From the NCBI GenBank assembly GCA_963830385.1, contig CAWHMD010000002.1:744001-808000 (forward strand): a stretch of 64,000 bases of DNA, in the 5' to 3' direction. The translations under genes and the position numbers were made by a program. Shown one piece after another: positions 33,147 to 41,790 of this stretch (position 1 is its first letter; each line of letters starts with the position of its first letter). A model generated the notes under the pieces. It was not told the origin of the DNA and searched no databases. It worked only from the letters and a program-made list of their open reading frames with translations. Source of the stretch: Bog-532 sp963830385 (lineage in GTDB: Bacteria; Actinomycetota; Actinomycetes; Streptosporangiales; Streptosporangiaceae).

Positions 33147-35498
33147 CTATCTGTGGGTAATTGGCTCGCGGCCCTTGGGCTGCCGGGGGCGGGGGCCCTC
33201 GGCGATGGCGGGGATCTTCTGGCGGGTGACGTGGTCGCCCAGGGTCACCTGCTCGCCGAAGTGCGAGATCGTCAGCTGCTCGCCCTCCAGCAGTTCGTAG
33301 GTGGCCTCGTGCCTGGTCACCCGGACCCGGAACATGCGGCCGCGGTAGCGGATGTGGAACGTCAGCCGGGAGATGCCGTCGGGCAGCCGCGGCGCGAAGG
33401 TGAGGCCGCCGGAGGTCTGCCGCATGCCGCCGAACCCCTGCACGAGCGCGACCCAGGCGCCGGCCAGCGAGGCCATGTGCATACCGTCGCGGGTGTTGCG
33501 CTCCAGGTCACGCAGGTCCATCAGGGCCGCTTCGGCCAGGTACTCGTGGGCCAGCTCGAGCTGGCCGACCTCGGCCGCCACCACCGCCTGGGTGCAGGCC
33601 GACAGGGAAGAGTCCCGGACGGTCAGCGGCTCGTAGTAGGCGAAGTCGCGGGCCTTCTGCTCGTCGGTGAACGCGTCGCCGCGCAGGTGGATGGCCAGCA
33701 CCAGGTCGGCCTGCTTGACCACCTGTTTGCGGTACAGGTCGAAGTAGGGGTAGTGCAGCAGCAGCGGGTACCCCTCCTCCGGCGTGTGGTCGAAGTCCCA
33801 CACCGCGTGCTCGGTGAAGTCCTCGTGCTGCGGGTGCACGCCCAGCCGCTTGTCGTAGGGGATCATCATCGCCTTGGCGGCGTCCCGCCAGCTGGCGGTC
33901 TCCTCGTTGGTGACCCCGAGTCGCTCGGCCACGTCGTCGTACTTTTCGGCCAGGTCGGCCCCGGCCGCCAGGTTGCGCTGGGCCATCAGGTTGGTGAAGA
34001 CGTTGTTGTCCTTGATCGCGCTGTACTCGTCGGGCCCGGTCACCCCGTCGATGCGGAACCGGCCCTCGGCGTCGTGGTGGCCGAGGCTGCGCCACAGCCG
34101 CGCGGTCTCGATCAGGATCTCCGCGCCGATCTCGTGCTCGAACTTCTCATCGCCGGTGGCGTCCACGTAGTCGAGCGTCGCCCGGGCGATGTCCGCGTTG
34201 ATGTGGAACGCGGCCGTTCCGGCCGGCCAGTAACCGGAGCACTCTTGGCCGTCGATCGTCCGCCACGGGAACGCGGCGCCCTTCAGGCCCAGGTCAGCCG
34301 CGCGCTCCCGGGCCAGCGGCAGTACCGAGTGCCGCCAGCGCAGCGCGTCCGCGGCCGCGTCGGGCGAGGTCAGGTTCAGCACCGGGAGCACGAACGTCTC
34401 GGTGTCCCAGAACGTGTGGCCGTCGTAGCCGGGGCCGGTCAGTCCCTTGGCCGCGATCGGCCGGCCCTCGGCGCGGACGCCCGACTGCAGCACCTGGAAC
34501 AGCGCGAACCGGACCGCCTGCTGGATCTCCGGGTCGCCCACCACCTCGACGTCGGCGCCGGCCCAGAAGTCGTCCAGGAACGCCCGCTGCTCAGCCAGCA
34601 GCTGGTCCCAGCCGGTCAGCTTGGCCAGCGCCAGGGCGGCGGCCACCTGGTCGTGCACGGCCGGCCGGGACCGGACCGACGACCAGCCGTAGCCGATGTA
34701 CTTGACGATGTGCAGCTTCTCGCCCAGCGGCACCTCGGCCGCGACCAGCGTCCGGCCCACGTCGGGGTAGGCCTCGCTGTTCACGGCCATCCGGGCCGGG
34801 CCCTGGACCTCGTGCAGCATCCCGGCCGCCATCCGCAGCCCGCTGACCCGGGTGCTGTGCACCAGGATGGCCCGGCACTGGCCGTCGTTGTCGGCCACGA
34901 ACTCCTCGCTGACCAGCGGCTGCTCCAGGGCGGCGGCGGCGCGCGGGTCGCGGCCGCTGTCCGGCAGCTGCTCGTTGGCCACCAGCTCGGACTGGGCCAC
35001 CAGCCGTACCTTGCCCTCGACCGGCTCCACCGTGTAGGAGATGGCGGCGATGGCCCGCTGGGTCAGTGACACCATCCGGGTCGACGTCACCCGGACCCGG
35101 GAGCCGGCCGGCGACGTCCAGTCCGCGTGCCGGGTCAGCGTGCCCGCCCGCAGGTCGAGCACCCGGTCGTGGGCGTTCAGGGTGCCGTAGCGGATGTCGA
35201 ACGGCTCGTCGTCGACCAGCAGGCGGATCAGCTTGCCGTTGGTGACGTTGATAACCGTCTGGCCGGACTCGGGGTAGCCGTAACCCGCCTCGGCGTAGGG
35301 CAGCGGCCGCTGCTCGAAGAACGAGTTCAGGTAGGTGCCCGGCAGCCCGTGCGGCTCCCCCTCGTCGAGGTTGCCGCGGAGCCCGATGTGCCCGTTGGAG
35401 AGGGCGAAAACCGACTCGCTCTGCGCGAGCAGGTCCATGTTGAGGCCGGACTCCTTCAGACTCCACGGCTCAACCCCGTACGCGGCCTGCTTGATCAT
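33147..35498 (-). CDS. Glycoside hydrolase family 65 disaccharide phosphorylase
   Basis: GH65 phosphorylases split alpha-linked disaccharides such as maltose, trehalose or kojibiose with phosphate to give beta-glucose 1-phosphate. The 783-residue protein has the N-terminal beta-sandwich (to about residue 270), the (alpha/alpha)6 barrel with GPGYDGHTFWDTETFVLPVL and the general-acid glutamate in GVTGPDEYSAIKDNN, and the phosphate-site region VVKQADLVLAI. The start MIKQAAYGVEPWSLKESGL at 35498 is standard. The beta-phosphoglucomutase gene 29 bp upstream would convert the product into glucose 6-phosphate. The exact disaccharide cannot be read from motifs. Confidence 0.94.
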   Translation of the reverse strand: MIKQAAYGVEPWSLKESGLNMDLLAQSESVFALSNGHIGLRGNLDEGEPHGLPGTYLNSFFEQRPLPYAEAGYGYPESGQTVINVTNGKLIRLLVDDEPFDIRYGTLNAHDRVLDLRAGTLTRHADWTSPAGSRVRVTSTRMVSLTQRAIAAISYTVEPVEGKVRLVAQSELVANEQLPDSGRDPRAAAALEQPLVSEEFVADNDGQCRAILVHSTRVSGLRMAAGMLHEVQGPARMAVNSEAYPDVGRTLVAAEVPLGEKLHIVKYIGYGWSSVRSRPAVHDQVAAALALAKLTGWDQLLAEQRAFLDDFWAGADVEVVGDPEIQQAVRFALFQVLQSGVRAEGRPIAAKGLTGPGYDGHTFWDTETFVLPVLNLTSPDAAADALRWRHSVLPLARERAADLGLKGAAFPWRTIDGQECSGYWPAGTAAFHINADIARATLDYVDATGDEKFEHEIGAEILIETARLWRSLGHHDAEGRFRIDGVTGPDEYSAIKDNNVFTNLMAQRNLAAGADLAEKYDDVAERLGVTNEETASWRDAAKAMMIPYDKRLGVHPQHEDFTEHAVWDFDHTPEEGYPLLLHYPYFDLYRKQVVKQADLVLAIHLRGDAFTDEQKARDFAYYEPLTVRDSSLSACTQAVVAAEVGQLELAHEYLAEAALMDLRDLERNTRDGMHMASLAGAWVALVQGFGGMRQTSGGLTFAPRLPDGISRLTFHIRYRGRMFRVRVTRHEATYELLEGEQLTISHFGEQVTLGDHVTRQKIPAIAEGPRPRQPKGREPITHR

Positions 35499-35527
35499 TC
35501 TTTCGCCCTCGGTTCGCTACGTTGTTG

Positions 35528-36271
35528 TCAGTCAAGAAGTTTCGAGACGTCGGTCACCACGACGTCCGCACCGTGCTGGCGGAGCGCGTCGCCGTGCCCG
35601 CCCCCTACCCGGTCAACCCCGACGGTGAGCGCGAAGTGCCCGGCATGCCCGGCCTCGACGCCGGCCAGAGCATCCTCGAACACCGCGGCGTGGTCCGGGG
35701 CGACACCCAGGTCCCTGGCCGCCGCCAGAAACGTGTCCGGGGCCGGCTTGCCCTTGAGGTTCTCCTTCTTGGCCACCTGACCGTCGACCCGGGCATCGAA
35801 CAGGTCCGAGATCCCGGCCGAGTTGAGCACGTCCACGGTGTTGGCGCTGGACGACACGATCGCGGTGTGCAAGCCGCCGGCCCGGACGGCCTTGATGTAG
35901 CGGATCGTGTCGTCGTAGACCTTCACGCCGTCGGTGCGGATCTTCTCCACCACCAGGTCGTTCTTCTCGTTGCTGAGACCCTGGATGGTGGGGGTGCCCG
36001 GCTTGTCGTCCGGACTTCCTTCGGGCAGGTTGATCCCGCGCGACTCGAGGAACGAACGGGTCCCGTCAAGCCGCGGCTTGCCGTCGACGTAGTCGCCGTA
36101 GTCCTTGGTCGAGTCGAACGGCACGAACTTCCCGCCGGTCTGTTCGGCCCGCTGGCGAAGGAACTTGTCGAACATGTCCTTCCAGGCCGCCGCGTGCACC
36201 AGCGCGGTCTGCGTGACCACGCCATCCATGTCGAAGAGGCAGGCAGTGGTGCCCGCCGGAAGTCCAAACAT
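35528..36271 (-). CDS. pgmB: Beta-phosphoglucomutase (HAD superfamily)
   Basis: Converts beta-glucose 1-phosphate to glucose 6-phosphate. The 247-residue protein has HAD motif I FDMDGVVTQTALVHAAAWKDMFD with both aspartates (Asp14, Asp16 region), motif II in AIVSSSANT, the lysine in KGKPAPDTFLAAA and the acidic motif in VFEDALAGVEAG. It is first in a two-gene operon with the GH65 phosphorylase, completing phosphorolytic sugar use. Confidence 0.92.
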   Translation of the reverse strand: MFGLPAGTTACLFDMDGVVTQTALVHAAAWKDMFDKFLRQRAEQTGGKFVPFDSTKDYGDYVDGKPRLDGTRSFLESRGINLPEGSPDDKPGTPTIQGLSNEKNDLVVEKIRTDGVKVYDDTIRYIKAVRAGGLHTAIVSSSANTVDVLNSAGISDLFDARVDGQVAKKENLKGKPAPDTFLAAARDLGVAPDHAAVFEDALAGVEAGHAGHFALTVGVDRVGGGHGDALRQHGADVVVTDVSKLLD

Positions 36272-36397
36272 GAACTTAGATTAGCGGCCCAGGCTTAACG
36301 TTCACTCTCGGCTTGGCAGCCGGAAAGCAAACCTGGAGCCGCCGAAACGATCATCGGCGGGGTTTCGGGCGCTGGCGGGGTTTCGGGCGCTGGCGTT

Positions 36398-36667
36398 TCA
36401 GCTCTGGCCTGGCAGCGGCGGCAGGTTACCGTTCTCGTCCAGATCGAACTCGCCGTCCTTGACGCCCAGCACGAACGCGTCCCACTCGGCCTCGGTGAAG
36501 TACAGCTTGGGGCCGTCCGGGTCGCCGGAGTTGCGCATCACGTAGAGCTTGCCCTCGCCGGCCTTGTGCGGCGCGGCCGAGGTGTCGGTGGTGATGACGA
36601 CCTCGACACCGCCCTCTTCGTCGTCGCCCGGCTTGCTCACGTACTCCACGTCGCCAGAAGATCCCAT
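36398..36667 (-). CDS. DUF397 family protein
   Basis: An 89-residue acidic protein with the DUF397 core YVMRNSGDPDGPKLYFTEAEW followed by AFVLGVKDGEFDLDENG. DUF397 proteins are abundant in actinomycetes and often sit beside XRE-type regulators as small signalling partners; no such regulator is adjacent here. The start MGSSGDVEYVSKPG at 36667 avoids a long upstream extension that would run through the tRNA-Glu gene. Confidence 0.88.
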   Translation of the reverse strand: MGSSGDVEYVSKPGDDEEGGVEVVITTDTSAAPHKAGEGKLYVMRNSGDPDGPKLYFTEAEWDAFVLGVKDGEFDLDENGNLPPLPGQS

Positions 36668-36716
36668 GCCCGGTACCCCGTACTTTCTGGTTCTGGATTC
36701 GGCCGGTAAAAACGTA

Positions 36717-36746
36717 AAGGCCGTGCGATGTGGGCCGCACGGCCTT
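36717..36746 (-). terminator. tRNA-Glu terminator
   Basis: A perfect 11-bp stem (AAGGCCGTGCG with its complement) and 8-nt loop lie 5 bp past the tRNA 3' end on the minus strand, followed by TACGTTTTTACC. Confidence 0.85.
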
Positions 36747-36751
36747 GCTGG

Positions 36752-36824
36752 TAGTCCCGACCGGAGTCGAACCGGCGTTACCGCCTTGAGAGGGCGGCGT
36801 CCTGGGCCACTAGACGACGGGACC
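36752..36824 (-). tRNA. tRNA-Glu (anticodon CUC)
   Basis: A 73-nt cloverleaf read on the minus strand. The acceptor starts GGTCCCG and ends CGGGACT plus discriminator A, the anticodon arm is GCCGCC-CTCTCAA-GGCGGT with anticodon CUC, and the T arm contains GGTTCGACTCC. CCA is not encoded. A strong terminator follows. Confidence 0.95.
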
Positions 36825-37121
36825 ATGTTTGGTGACCGGCGCAAGACTAGTGCACAGCCCCGGAAGTCAGCAAACGGAGCGTCCCCGGACTGGGGGCTGG
36901 AGGGGGTTCGTGCGGGGTGCCGGGCGGGTGCCGGGGCCGGTGCGGGCGGGTGCCGAGCCGGTGCGGGCGGCCTATTTTTGCTGCCAGATTTCTGGAATTT
37001 CGCCCCCTGGCCCGGCTCCGACCTGGCCATATCCTGACCAGGCTCCGTCCGGTTAAGATCATTTTGTTCAGAGCTCGAGCAGTGCGCGTATATCAGCCCC
37101 GGATTGGGGAATCAAGCCGGC

Positions 37122-37418
37122 ATGGTCACCTTCATCATCGTTCTCATCATCGTCGGGCTCATCGCGGGCCTGATCGCGCGGCTGCTCATCCCCGGTCCCG
37201 ACCCCATCGGCATCCTTGGCACGATCATCCTCGGTATCGTCGGCTCCTTCGTCGGCGGATTCGTGGAAAACCTGGTCGAGTACCACACGGTCTCGGTCAA
37301 CTCCTTCCACGCCACCGGCCTCATCGGCTCCATCATCGGCGCCATCATCGTCCTGCTGATCCTCCGTGTGACCGGCACCGAGCGCGGCCGCGGCCGGTCC
37401 CGCCGCCGGCGCTGGTAA
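37122..37418 (+). CDS. GlsB/YeaQ/YmgE-family stress-response membrane protein
   Basis: A 98-residue membrane protein with three hydrophobic segments (about residues 2-20, 29-50, 65-84) and the family glycine pattern LIAGLIARLLIPGPDPIGIL...GIVGSFVGGF. The C-terminus is Arg-rich (GRGRSRRRRW). Family members are small inner-membrane proteins linked to stress, formerly called transglycosylase-associated proteins. The ATG at 37122 opens the first helix; an ATG six codons earlier is an alternative. Confidence 0.88.
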   Translation: MVTFIIVLIIVGLIAGLIARLLIPGPDPIGILGTIILGIVGSFVGGFVENLVEYHTVSVNSFHATGLIGSIIGAIIVLLILRVTGTERGRGRSRRRRW

Positions 37419-37510
37419 CCCCGGGGTTGCCCGGAATTGAGGGCTCCCCTCCCCGGCCGCACTCCGGGAAGAGCCCACGGCCTGACCATTCCCGGCTCTC
37501 CCGCCAACGT

Positions 37511-37550
37511 CCCCGTCCGCGAACCCCCCCTCGCGGACGGGGATCCTTTT
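37511..37550 (+). terminator. Terminator downstream of GlsB-family gene
   Basis: A perfect 12-bp stem (CCCCGTCCGCGA with its complement, 37511-37522 and 37531-37542) around a C-rich loop, followed by ATCCTTTTTG. It lies about 95 bp after the stop codon. Confidence 0.88.
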
Positions 37551-38921
37551 TGCCTGGGGGTTGCCTCTGACGGGGTACTTCGGGCTCCGGGGTGAACGGC
37601 CAGCCCGGCCATCCGGGCCTGGGCGGCAACTGCGCGGCTGATGCGGTGCCGGGCACGTCTGCCCCGTCATGATCCATTGCTCGGTTGCGTTTTCAGGGCG
37701 GTTTCAAGCGGTGGTTGCAACGGCTTGATCGTTTAGGGAGTCGTTGTGGTGCTGAAAACGGGTGCGCGGGGGTTGCCGCGGGCGGTGCGGGTGGAGTTCT
37801 GGGAGCTGGTCCGGGCGGGGGTGAGCTGGCGGGCTGCGGCGGCCCGGTGCGGGCTGCCGGTGCAGACGGCGGAGGTGTGGTTCCGCCAGGCTGGCGGGGT
37901 GAAAGCTAACGGGACCCGGCCGCTGGGCCGGCGGTATCTGGCGGCGGCCGAGCGGGAGGAGATCGCGCTCGGCGTGGCGGCGGGCCAGCCGCTGCGGGCC
38001 ATCGCGCGGCAGCTGGGCCGGCCGGCCAGCACGATCTGCCGGGAGGTGGCCCGGAACCGGACCGCCAGGGGCCGGTACCGGGCCCTGGGCGCACAGGCCG
38101 CGGCGCAGTACCGGGCCCGGCGGCCGAAGACCGCGAAGCTGGCCGCGGATCCGGTGCTGCGTGAACGGGTGGAACACTGGCTGGATAAGCAGTGGTCGCC
38201 GCGGCAGATCAGCGCCCGGCTGGCGATCGAGTTCCCCGGCCAGCCGGAGATGCGGGTGTCGCACGAAACCATCTACCAGTCCATCTACGTGCAGGGCCGC
38301 GGTGCTTTGCGCCGCGAACTGGCGGCCAGCCTGCGGACGGGGCGGGCGCTGCGCCGGCCCCGCCGCCCGGCCGGGCGGCCCACCGGCGCCGGGCGGATCA
38401 AGGACATGATCATGATCAGCGAACGGCCCCCCGAGGCCGCCGACCGGGCCGTGCCCGGCCACTGGGAAGGGGACCTGATCCTGGGCAAGGGCGGCACGTC
38501 GGCGATCGGGACCCTGGTCGAGCGGAGCACCCGGTTCTGCCTGCTGCTTTATCTGCCCCGCGGCCGCCACGACGCCGTCACCGTCGCCGCGGCGATGACC
38601 GAAACGATGCTCGAGCTGCCCGCTCACCTGCGTAAATCCCTGACCTGGGACCAGGGCAAGGAAATGGCCCGGCACGCCCAGATCACCCTGGCCACCGGCC
38701 TGGACATTTACTTCTGCGACCCGCACAGCCCCTGGCAGCGGGGCAGCAACGAAAACACCAACGGGCTGCTGCGCCAGTACTTCCCCAAAGGCACCATCTT
38801 GTCCGGTCACTCCCGGCACCACCTCGCCGAGATCGCCGCCAGGCTCAACGGCCGCCCCCGCCAGACCCTCAGCTGGCGCTGATCTGCCCCGAGCGTTCCG
38901 GACAGCGTATTTGTGGTTAAT

Positions 38922-39833
38922 TCACGCTGCGGACTGCCGTTCCAGGTATTCATAGCGGACCTGCTGCGGGGTCCGATACTGAAGCCCGGAGTGCCGGCGT
39001 TTCGAATTGTACCAGAATTCGATGTACCTCACCACGTCCCGGCGCGCGTGCTCCCGGGTCGGATACTGGGTCCGGTGGACACGTTCATTCATCAGCGCGG
39101 CGAAGAACGATTCAGCCATCGCATTGTCGTAGCAGATCCCAGTACGGCCAGCGGACTACCGCAGGTTATACTTTTTAAGCGTCCCGGCAAACCGCTGAGA
39201 TGTGTAGTTGCTGCCGCGGTCGGAATGAAAAACCGCATTCCCGGCGAGAGAGTGATTACGGGCGGCCATCTCGATGGCCTGCTCGATAAGCGGGGTCTTG
39301 TAGTTATCACCCGTCGCCCAGCCGATCACTTCCTTGTTATGGCAGTCGATGACCGTCGCCAGGTAAAGCCAGCCCTGCCACGTCGGAATATACGTGATAT
39401 CGCCGACCATTTTCTCACCCGGCGCCGCGGCGGTGAAATCCCGCTTCACCAGATCGGGGATGCCGTGCTCCTGCCCGTCGCCCTCAGTGAGGCTGAACCG
39501 CCACGGCCGGGGCTGGCAGGGCTCCAGGCCCAGCTCACGCATCACCGACCGCACCAGCTCCGGCCCGGCGGGCACGCCCCAGGCCGCCAGGTCCGCGTGG
39601 ACCCGCCGGTAGCCATACGTCCCATCCGAATCCTCGAATGACTTCTGCACAATCAAAGCGAGCATCCCGCGTCTTTTCGCCGTCGCCGATTCCGGCGAGT
39701 TCCGCCAGTCGTAGAATCCGGACCGGGATACCGCCATCCACAAGCACATTTTCACGATGGACGGCACGAACACATCGTCAGATTCCTGGTAAGCCGCATA
39801 CTCCGCGTCGATGAACTCGAATTTTTCGGTCAC
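38922..39833 (-). pseudogene. IS3-family transposase OrfB with in-frame stop
   Basis: OrfB supplies the integrase-type catalytic domain. The part before the stop covers the HTH_21-like segment and the first two catalytic aspartates (MVGDITYIPTW and VFHSDRGSNYTS). A TAG at 39156-39158 interrupts KKYNLR / SAGRTGICYDNAMAESFFAAL, where relatives have Gln; a single C-to-T change of CAG explains it. The third catalytic residue (Glu in AESFFAAL) lies after the stop, so the shortened product should be inactive. Its start overlaps the orfA stop by 4 bp (GTGA). Confidence 0.9.
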
Positions 39834-40120
39834 CGATGGTCGCGGGCGAAGTATGCCGCGGCTTTTTTCAGGAACTCGTTTTCCATCTTCAGTTCCCGGG
39901 TCTCCCGCTCAAGCTCACGCAGCCGCGCGCGCTCGCTTACGGTTAGCGGCGGCTCTTCGCCGGCATGCTCACGGCGGTAAATGCCCACCCAGTTACCCAG
40001 GGTGCCTTCGTTGATTCCGAGCTCCTTGGCCACTTTGGCAATCGGGCGCGACGTCTCGATCACCATCTTCACGGCTTCATCCTTGAATTCCGGCGAGAAG
40101 CTCTTCTTCGGTCGGGGCAA
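39830..40120 (-). CDS. IS3-family transposase OrfA
   Basis: A 96-residue DNA-binding protein starting MPRPKKSFSPEFKDEAVKMV with the helix-turn-helix IAKVAKELGINEGTLGNWV (about residues 27-45) and a C-terminal leucine-zipper-like stretch (RLRELERETRELKMENEFLKKA). It binds the IS ends. In many IS3 elements OrfA and OrfB fuse by frameshifting; here the frames overlap as GTGA, so coupled restart is equally possible. Confidence 0.93.
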   Translation of the reverse strand: MPRPKKSFSPEFKDEAVKMVIETSRPIAKVAKELGINEGTLGNWVGIYRREHAGEEPPLTVSERARLRELERETRELKMENEFLKKAAAYFARDHR

Positions 40121-40331
40121 TTACTTCACCTTTCCAGACGCCCATCCTAATAGATGGACTGTCCGGAAGGCTCGGGGCACCTCACGCACCCCCGCCGAAG
40201 CCCTCAACGAGCTACTGTCAAACCCGTCAGATGCCAGTGGTGTTGCAACCACCCCCTGACCCCGCCCAGTGAATAGCGCTGCGAACGTAACCGAGCGATG
40301 GATCTTGAAAGCGAGCCGGGAAGCCGCCCGG

Positions 40332-40358
40332 GGGTTCCGGGGGGTCGTCCCCCCGGGC
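40332..40358. repeat. GC-rich hairpin repeat, short copy
   Basis: GGGTTCCGGGGGG followed by TCG and CCCCCCGGG, a shortened relative of the elements at 21149-21183 and 60666-60701. It lies just past the tRNA-Gln terminator. Confidence 0.7.
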
Positions 40359-40380
40359 CAGCACTGCGGGCAAACGCGAA

Positions 40381-40402
40381 AATGGCCCCCGAAGGGGCCA
40401 TT
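40381..40402 (-). terminator. tRNA-Gln terminator
   Basis: A perfect 9-bp stem (AATGGCCCC with its complement) and 4-nt loop, 23 bp past the tRNA 3' end, followed on the minus strand by TTCGCGTTT. Confidence 0.85.
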
Positions 40403-40424
40403 GAGCACACCTATCCTGCCTCGG

Positions 40425-40496
40425 CTGGGGTACCAGGACTCGAACCTAGACTAACGGGGCCAGAACCCGTCGGGCTGCCAATTACCCCATACCCCA
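40425..40496 (-). tRNA. tRNA-Gln (anticodon CUG)
   Basis: A 72-nt cloverleaf on the minus strand starting TGGGGTATGGGGTAATTGGC. The acceptor ends TACCCCA plus G, the anticodon arm is ACGGG-TTCTGGC-CCCGT with anticodon CUG, and the T arm is AGGTTCGAGTCCT. CCA is not encoded. In related genomes tRNA-Gln and tRNA-Glu are next to each other near gltX; here 3.6 kb separates them. Confidence 0.95.
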
Positions 40497-40541
40497 ATGG
40501 GGCGGCGGAGAGCCGCTCGCGTCCACGCAGTCTAGCGGAGA

Positions 40542-41561
40542 TCAGCCGGGGCTGCGAACGGGAGCGGTACTTGCGCGGGCGATCAGAGTGGGCGCGGGCT
40601 CGGTGAAGCCTTCGGCCGGGCCACCGGCGGCGAGCTGGGTGAGACAGCGGGCGGCAGCCGCGCCGACACCGGCGACGTCGTGGCGGAGGGCGGTCAGGGC
40701 GGGGTGGACCAGCTCGCACAGGATCGAGTCGTCCCAGGCGAGGATGGAGAGCTCGGCGGGCACCTGGACACCCAGGCGCTGCGCCTCGCCGAGGGCGGCC
40801 ACGGCCATGACGTCGTTGTCGTACAGGATCGCGGTGGGCGGCTGGGGCAAGCTCAGCAGCTCCCGGGTGCCGCGGGCGCCGGACTCGCCGCTGTAGTCGC
40901 CTTCCACGGTCATCAGGTCGATGCCGTGCTGGGCGCAGGCCGCCGCCACCGTGCCGGCCCGGTGCCCGGTGTGCCAGTAGTGCGCGAGGCCGGCCACCCG
41001 GCCGATCCGGCGGTGGCCGAGGCCGGCCAGGTGGCCGATGGCTATCTCGGCGGTGGGCTGGCTGTTGAGCGCCACCGCGGGCAGGGTGCCGGCCGCCTGC
41101 GGCGCGCCGATGGCGAAGGCCGGCATGCCCAGGCTCTCCAGGATCGGCACGCGCGGGTCCTCGACCCGCAGGTCGACCAGGAACACCCCGTCCACCCGGC
41201 GCTGCGCCCACCAGCCGCGGTGCAGCATGATCTCCTCATCGTGGTTCTCGGCCATCGTGAACAGCAGGGTCAGGTGCTGCCCGGCCAGCTCGCCCTGGAT
41301 GCCGGAGATCAGCTGCATGAAGTACGGCTCGATGCCCAGCAGCTGGCCGGGCCGGTCGATGACGAGCCCGAACGCCTGGGCCCGGCCGCCGGACAGGGCG
41401 CGGGCGGCGCTGCTGGGCTGGAAACCGACCTCGGCGGCGATGGCGAGGATGCGCTCGCGGGTGGCGGCCGAGACGCCGGGCTGGTTGTTGAGCGCGAACG
41501 ACACGGCCGCCTTGGTCACTCCGGCCCGCCGGGCGACATCGGCGATGGTCGGACGCTTCAA
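40542..41561 (-). CDS. LacI-family transcriptional regulator
   Basis: A 339-residue repressor with the N-terminal LacI helix-turn-helix MKRPTIADVARRAGVTKAAVSFALN and hinge helix (SSAARALSGG, about residues 50-60), followed by a periplasmic-binding-protein-like sensor domain (AFGLVIDRPGQL... to RHDVAGVGAAAARCL). LacI proteins usually sense sugars and control carbohydrate genes. No sugar operon is adjacent; the GH65/pgmB pair is 5 kb away across the IS region, so a link is only a guess. Confidence 0.93.
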   Translation of the reverse strand: MKRPTIADVARRAGVTKAAVSFALNNQPGVSAATRERILAIAAEVGFQPSSAARALSGGRAQAFGLVIDRPGQLLGIEPYFMQLISGIQGELAGQHLTLLFTMAENHDEEIMLHRGWWAQRRVDGVFLVDLRVEDPRVPILESLGMPAFAIGAPQAAGTLPAVALNSQPTAEIAIGHLAGLGHRRIGRVAGLAHYWHTGHRAGTVAAACAQHGIDLMTVEGDYSGESGARGTRELLSLPQPPTAILYDNDVMAVAALGEAQRLGVQVPAELSILAWDDSILCELVHPALTALRHDVAGVGAAAARCLTQLAAGGPAEGFTEPAPTLIARASTAPVRSPG

Positions 41562-41683
41562 CCGATGCCCCTTTCGATTCAGCTCGCGCTCAGTCTAATC
41601 GGGATGATCATGGAGAAGCTTCGTTTATCACACGGCCGACATCGTTTGCCAGACGACAAGAATGCGCCTGGGGCCTGCGATTC

Positions 41684-41790
41684 CGGGCCGGTCAGCCGAT
41701 CAGCCGGGCCGGTCAGCCGGGCAGCCGGGCCGGTCAGCCGGGCAGGCCGGGCAGGTCAGCTGGGGCCGGTCAGCCGGGCCGGTCAGCTGG
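41684..41790. repeat. Tandem/interspersed 13-bp repeats over the gltX stop codon
   Basis: GGGCCGGTCAGCC recurs at 41685, 41706, 41727, 41763 and (last base T) 41776, with GGCAGCC-like spacers. The last copy contains the gltX stop codon, so the final codons of gltX belong to the array. Confidence 0.75.

Larger units (their letters stand above)
38880..40184 (-). mobile_element. IS3-family insertion sequence inside the IS30 transposase
   Basis: A 1,305-bp element bounded by inverted repeats of about 26 bp with three mismatches (left TGATCTGCCCCGAGCG..., right the complement of TGAGGTGCCCCGAGCC...), with IS3-type TGA...TCA tips. The 3-bp target duplication CGC flanks it at 38877-38879 and 40185-40187. 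It encodes orfA and orfB on the minus strand. A nonsense codon in orfB probably makes it unable to move on its own. Confidence 0.93.
37710..40253 (+). mobile_element. IS30-family insertion sequence, interrupted by an IS3-family element
   Basis: The ends carry the 12-bp inverted repeat GGTGGTTGCAAC (37710-37721; complement at 40242-40253). Inside is an IS30-type transposase gene split by a 1,305-bp IS3 element. Without the insert and its 3-bp duplication the element would be about 1.24 kb, a normal IS30 size. No target duplication is obvious at the outer ends, so the exact tips may differ by a few bases. The transposase stop codon lies beside the right repeat. Confidence 0.85.
37746..40259 (+). 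pseudogene. IS30-family transposase, split by IS3 insertion
   Basis: The DDE transposase has N-terminal helix-turn-helix segments (about residues 10-100, ending RPASTICREVARN) and the catalytic core with GHWEGDLILGK, TWDQGKEMARH and the DDE glutamate in QRGSNENTNGLLRQYFPKG. It runs intact for 378 codons to 38879 (...RQTLSWR). There the IS3 element begins with TGA, which acts as the stop. The missing 23 residues (TPAEALNELLSNPSDASGV...) resume at 40188-40259 in frame after the duplicated CGC. The truncated protein keeps all three catalytic residues, so partial activity cannot be excluded. Confidence 0.9.

Noticed and set aside
33084..35069. Long plus-strand frame opposite the GH65 gene
   Set aside because: It mirrors the codon structure of the GH65 gene, has no domain and no ribosome site.
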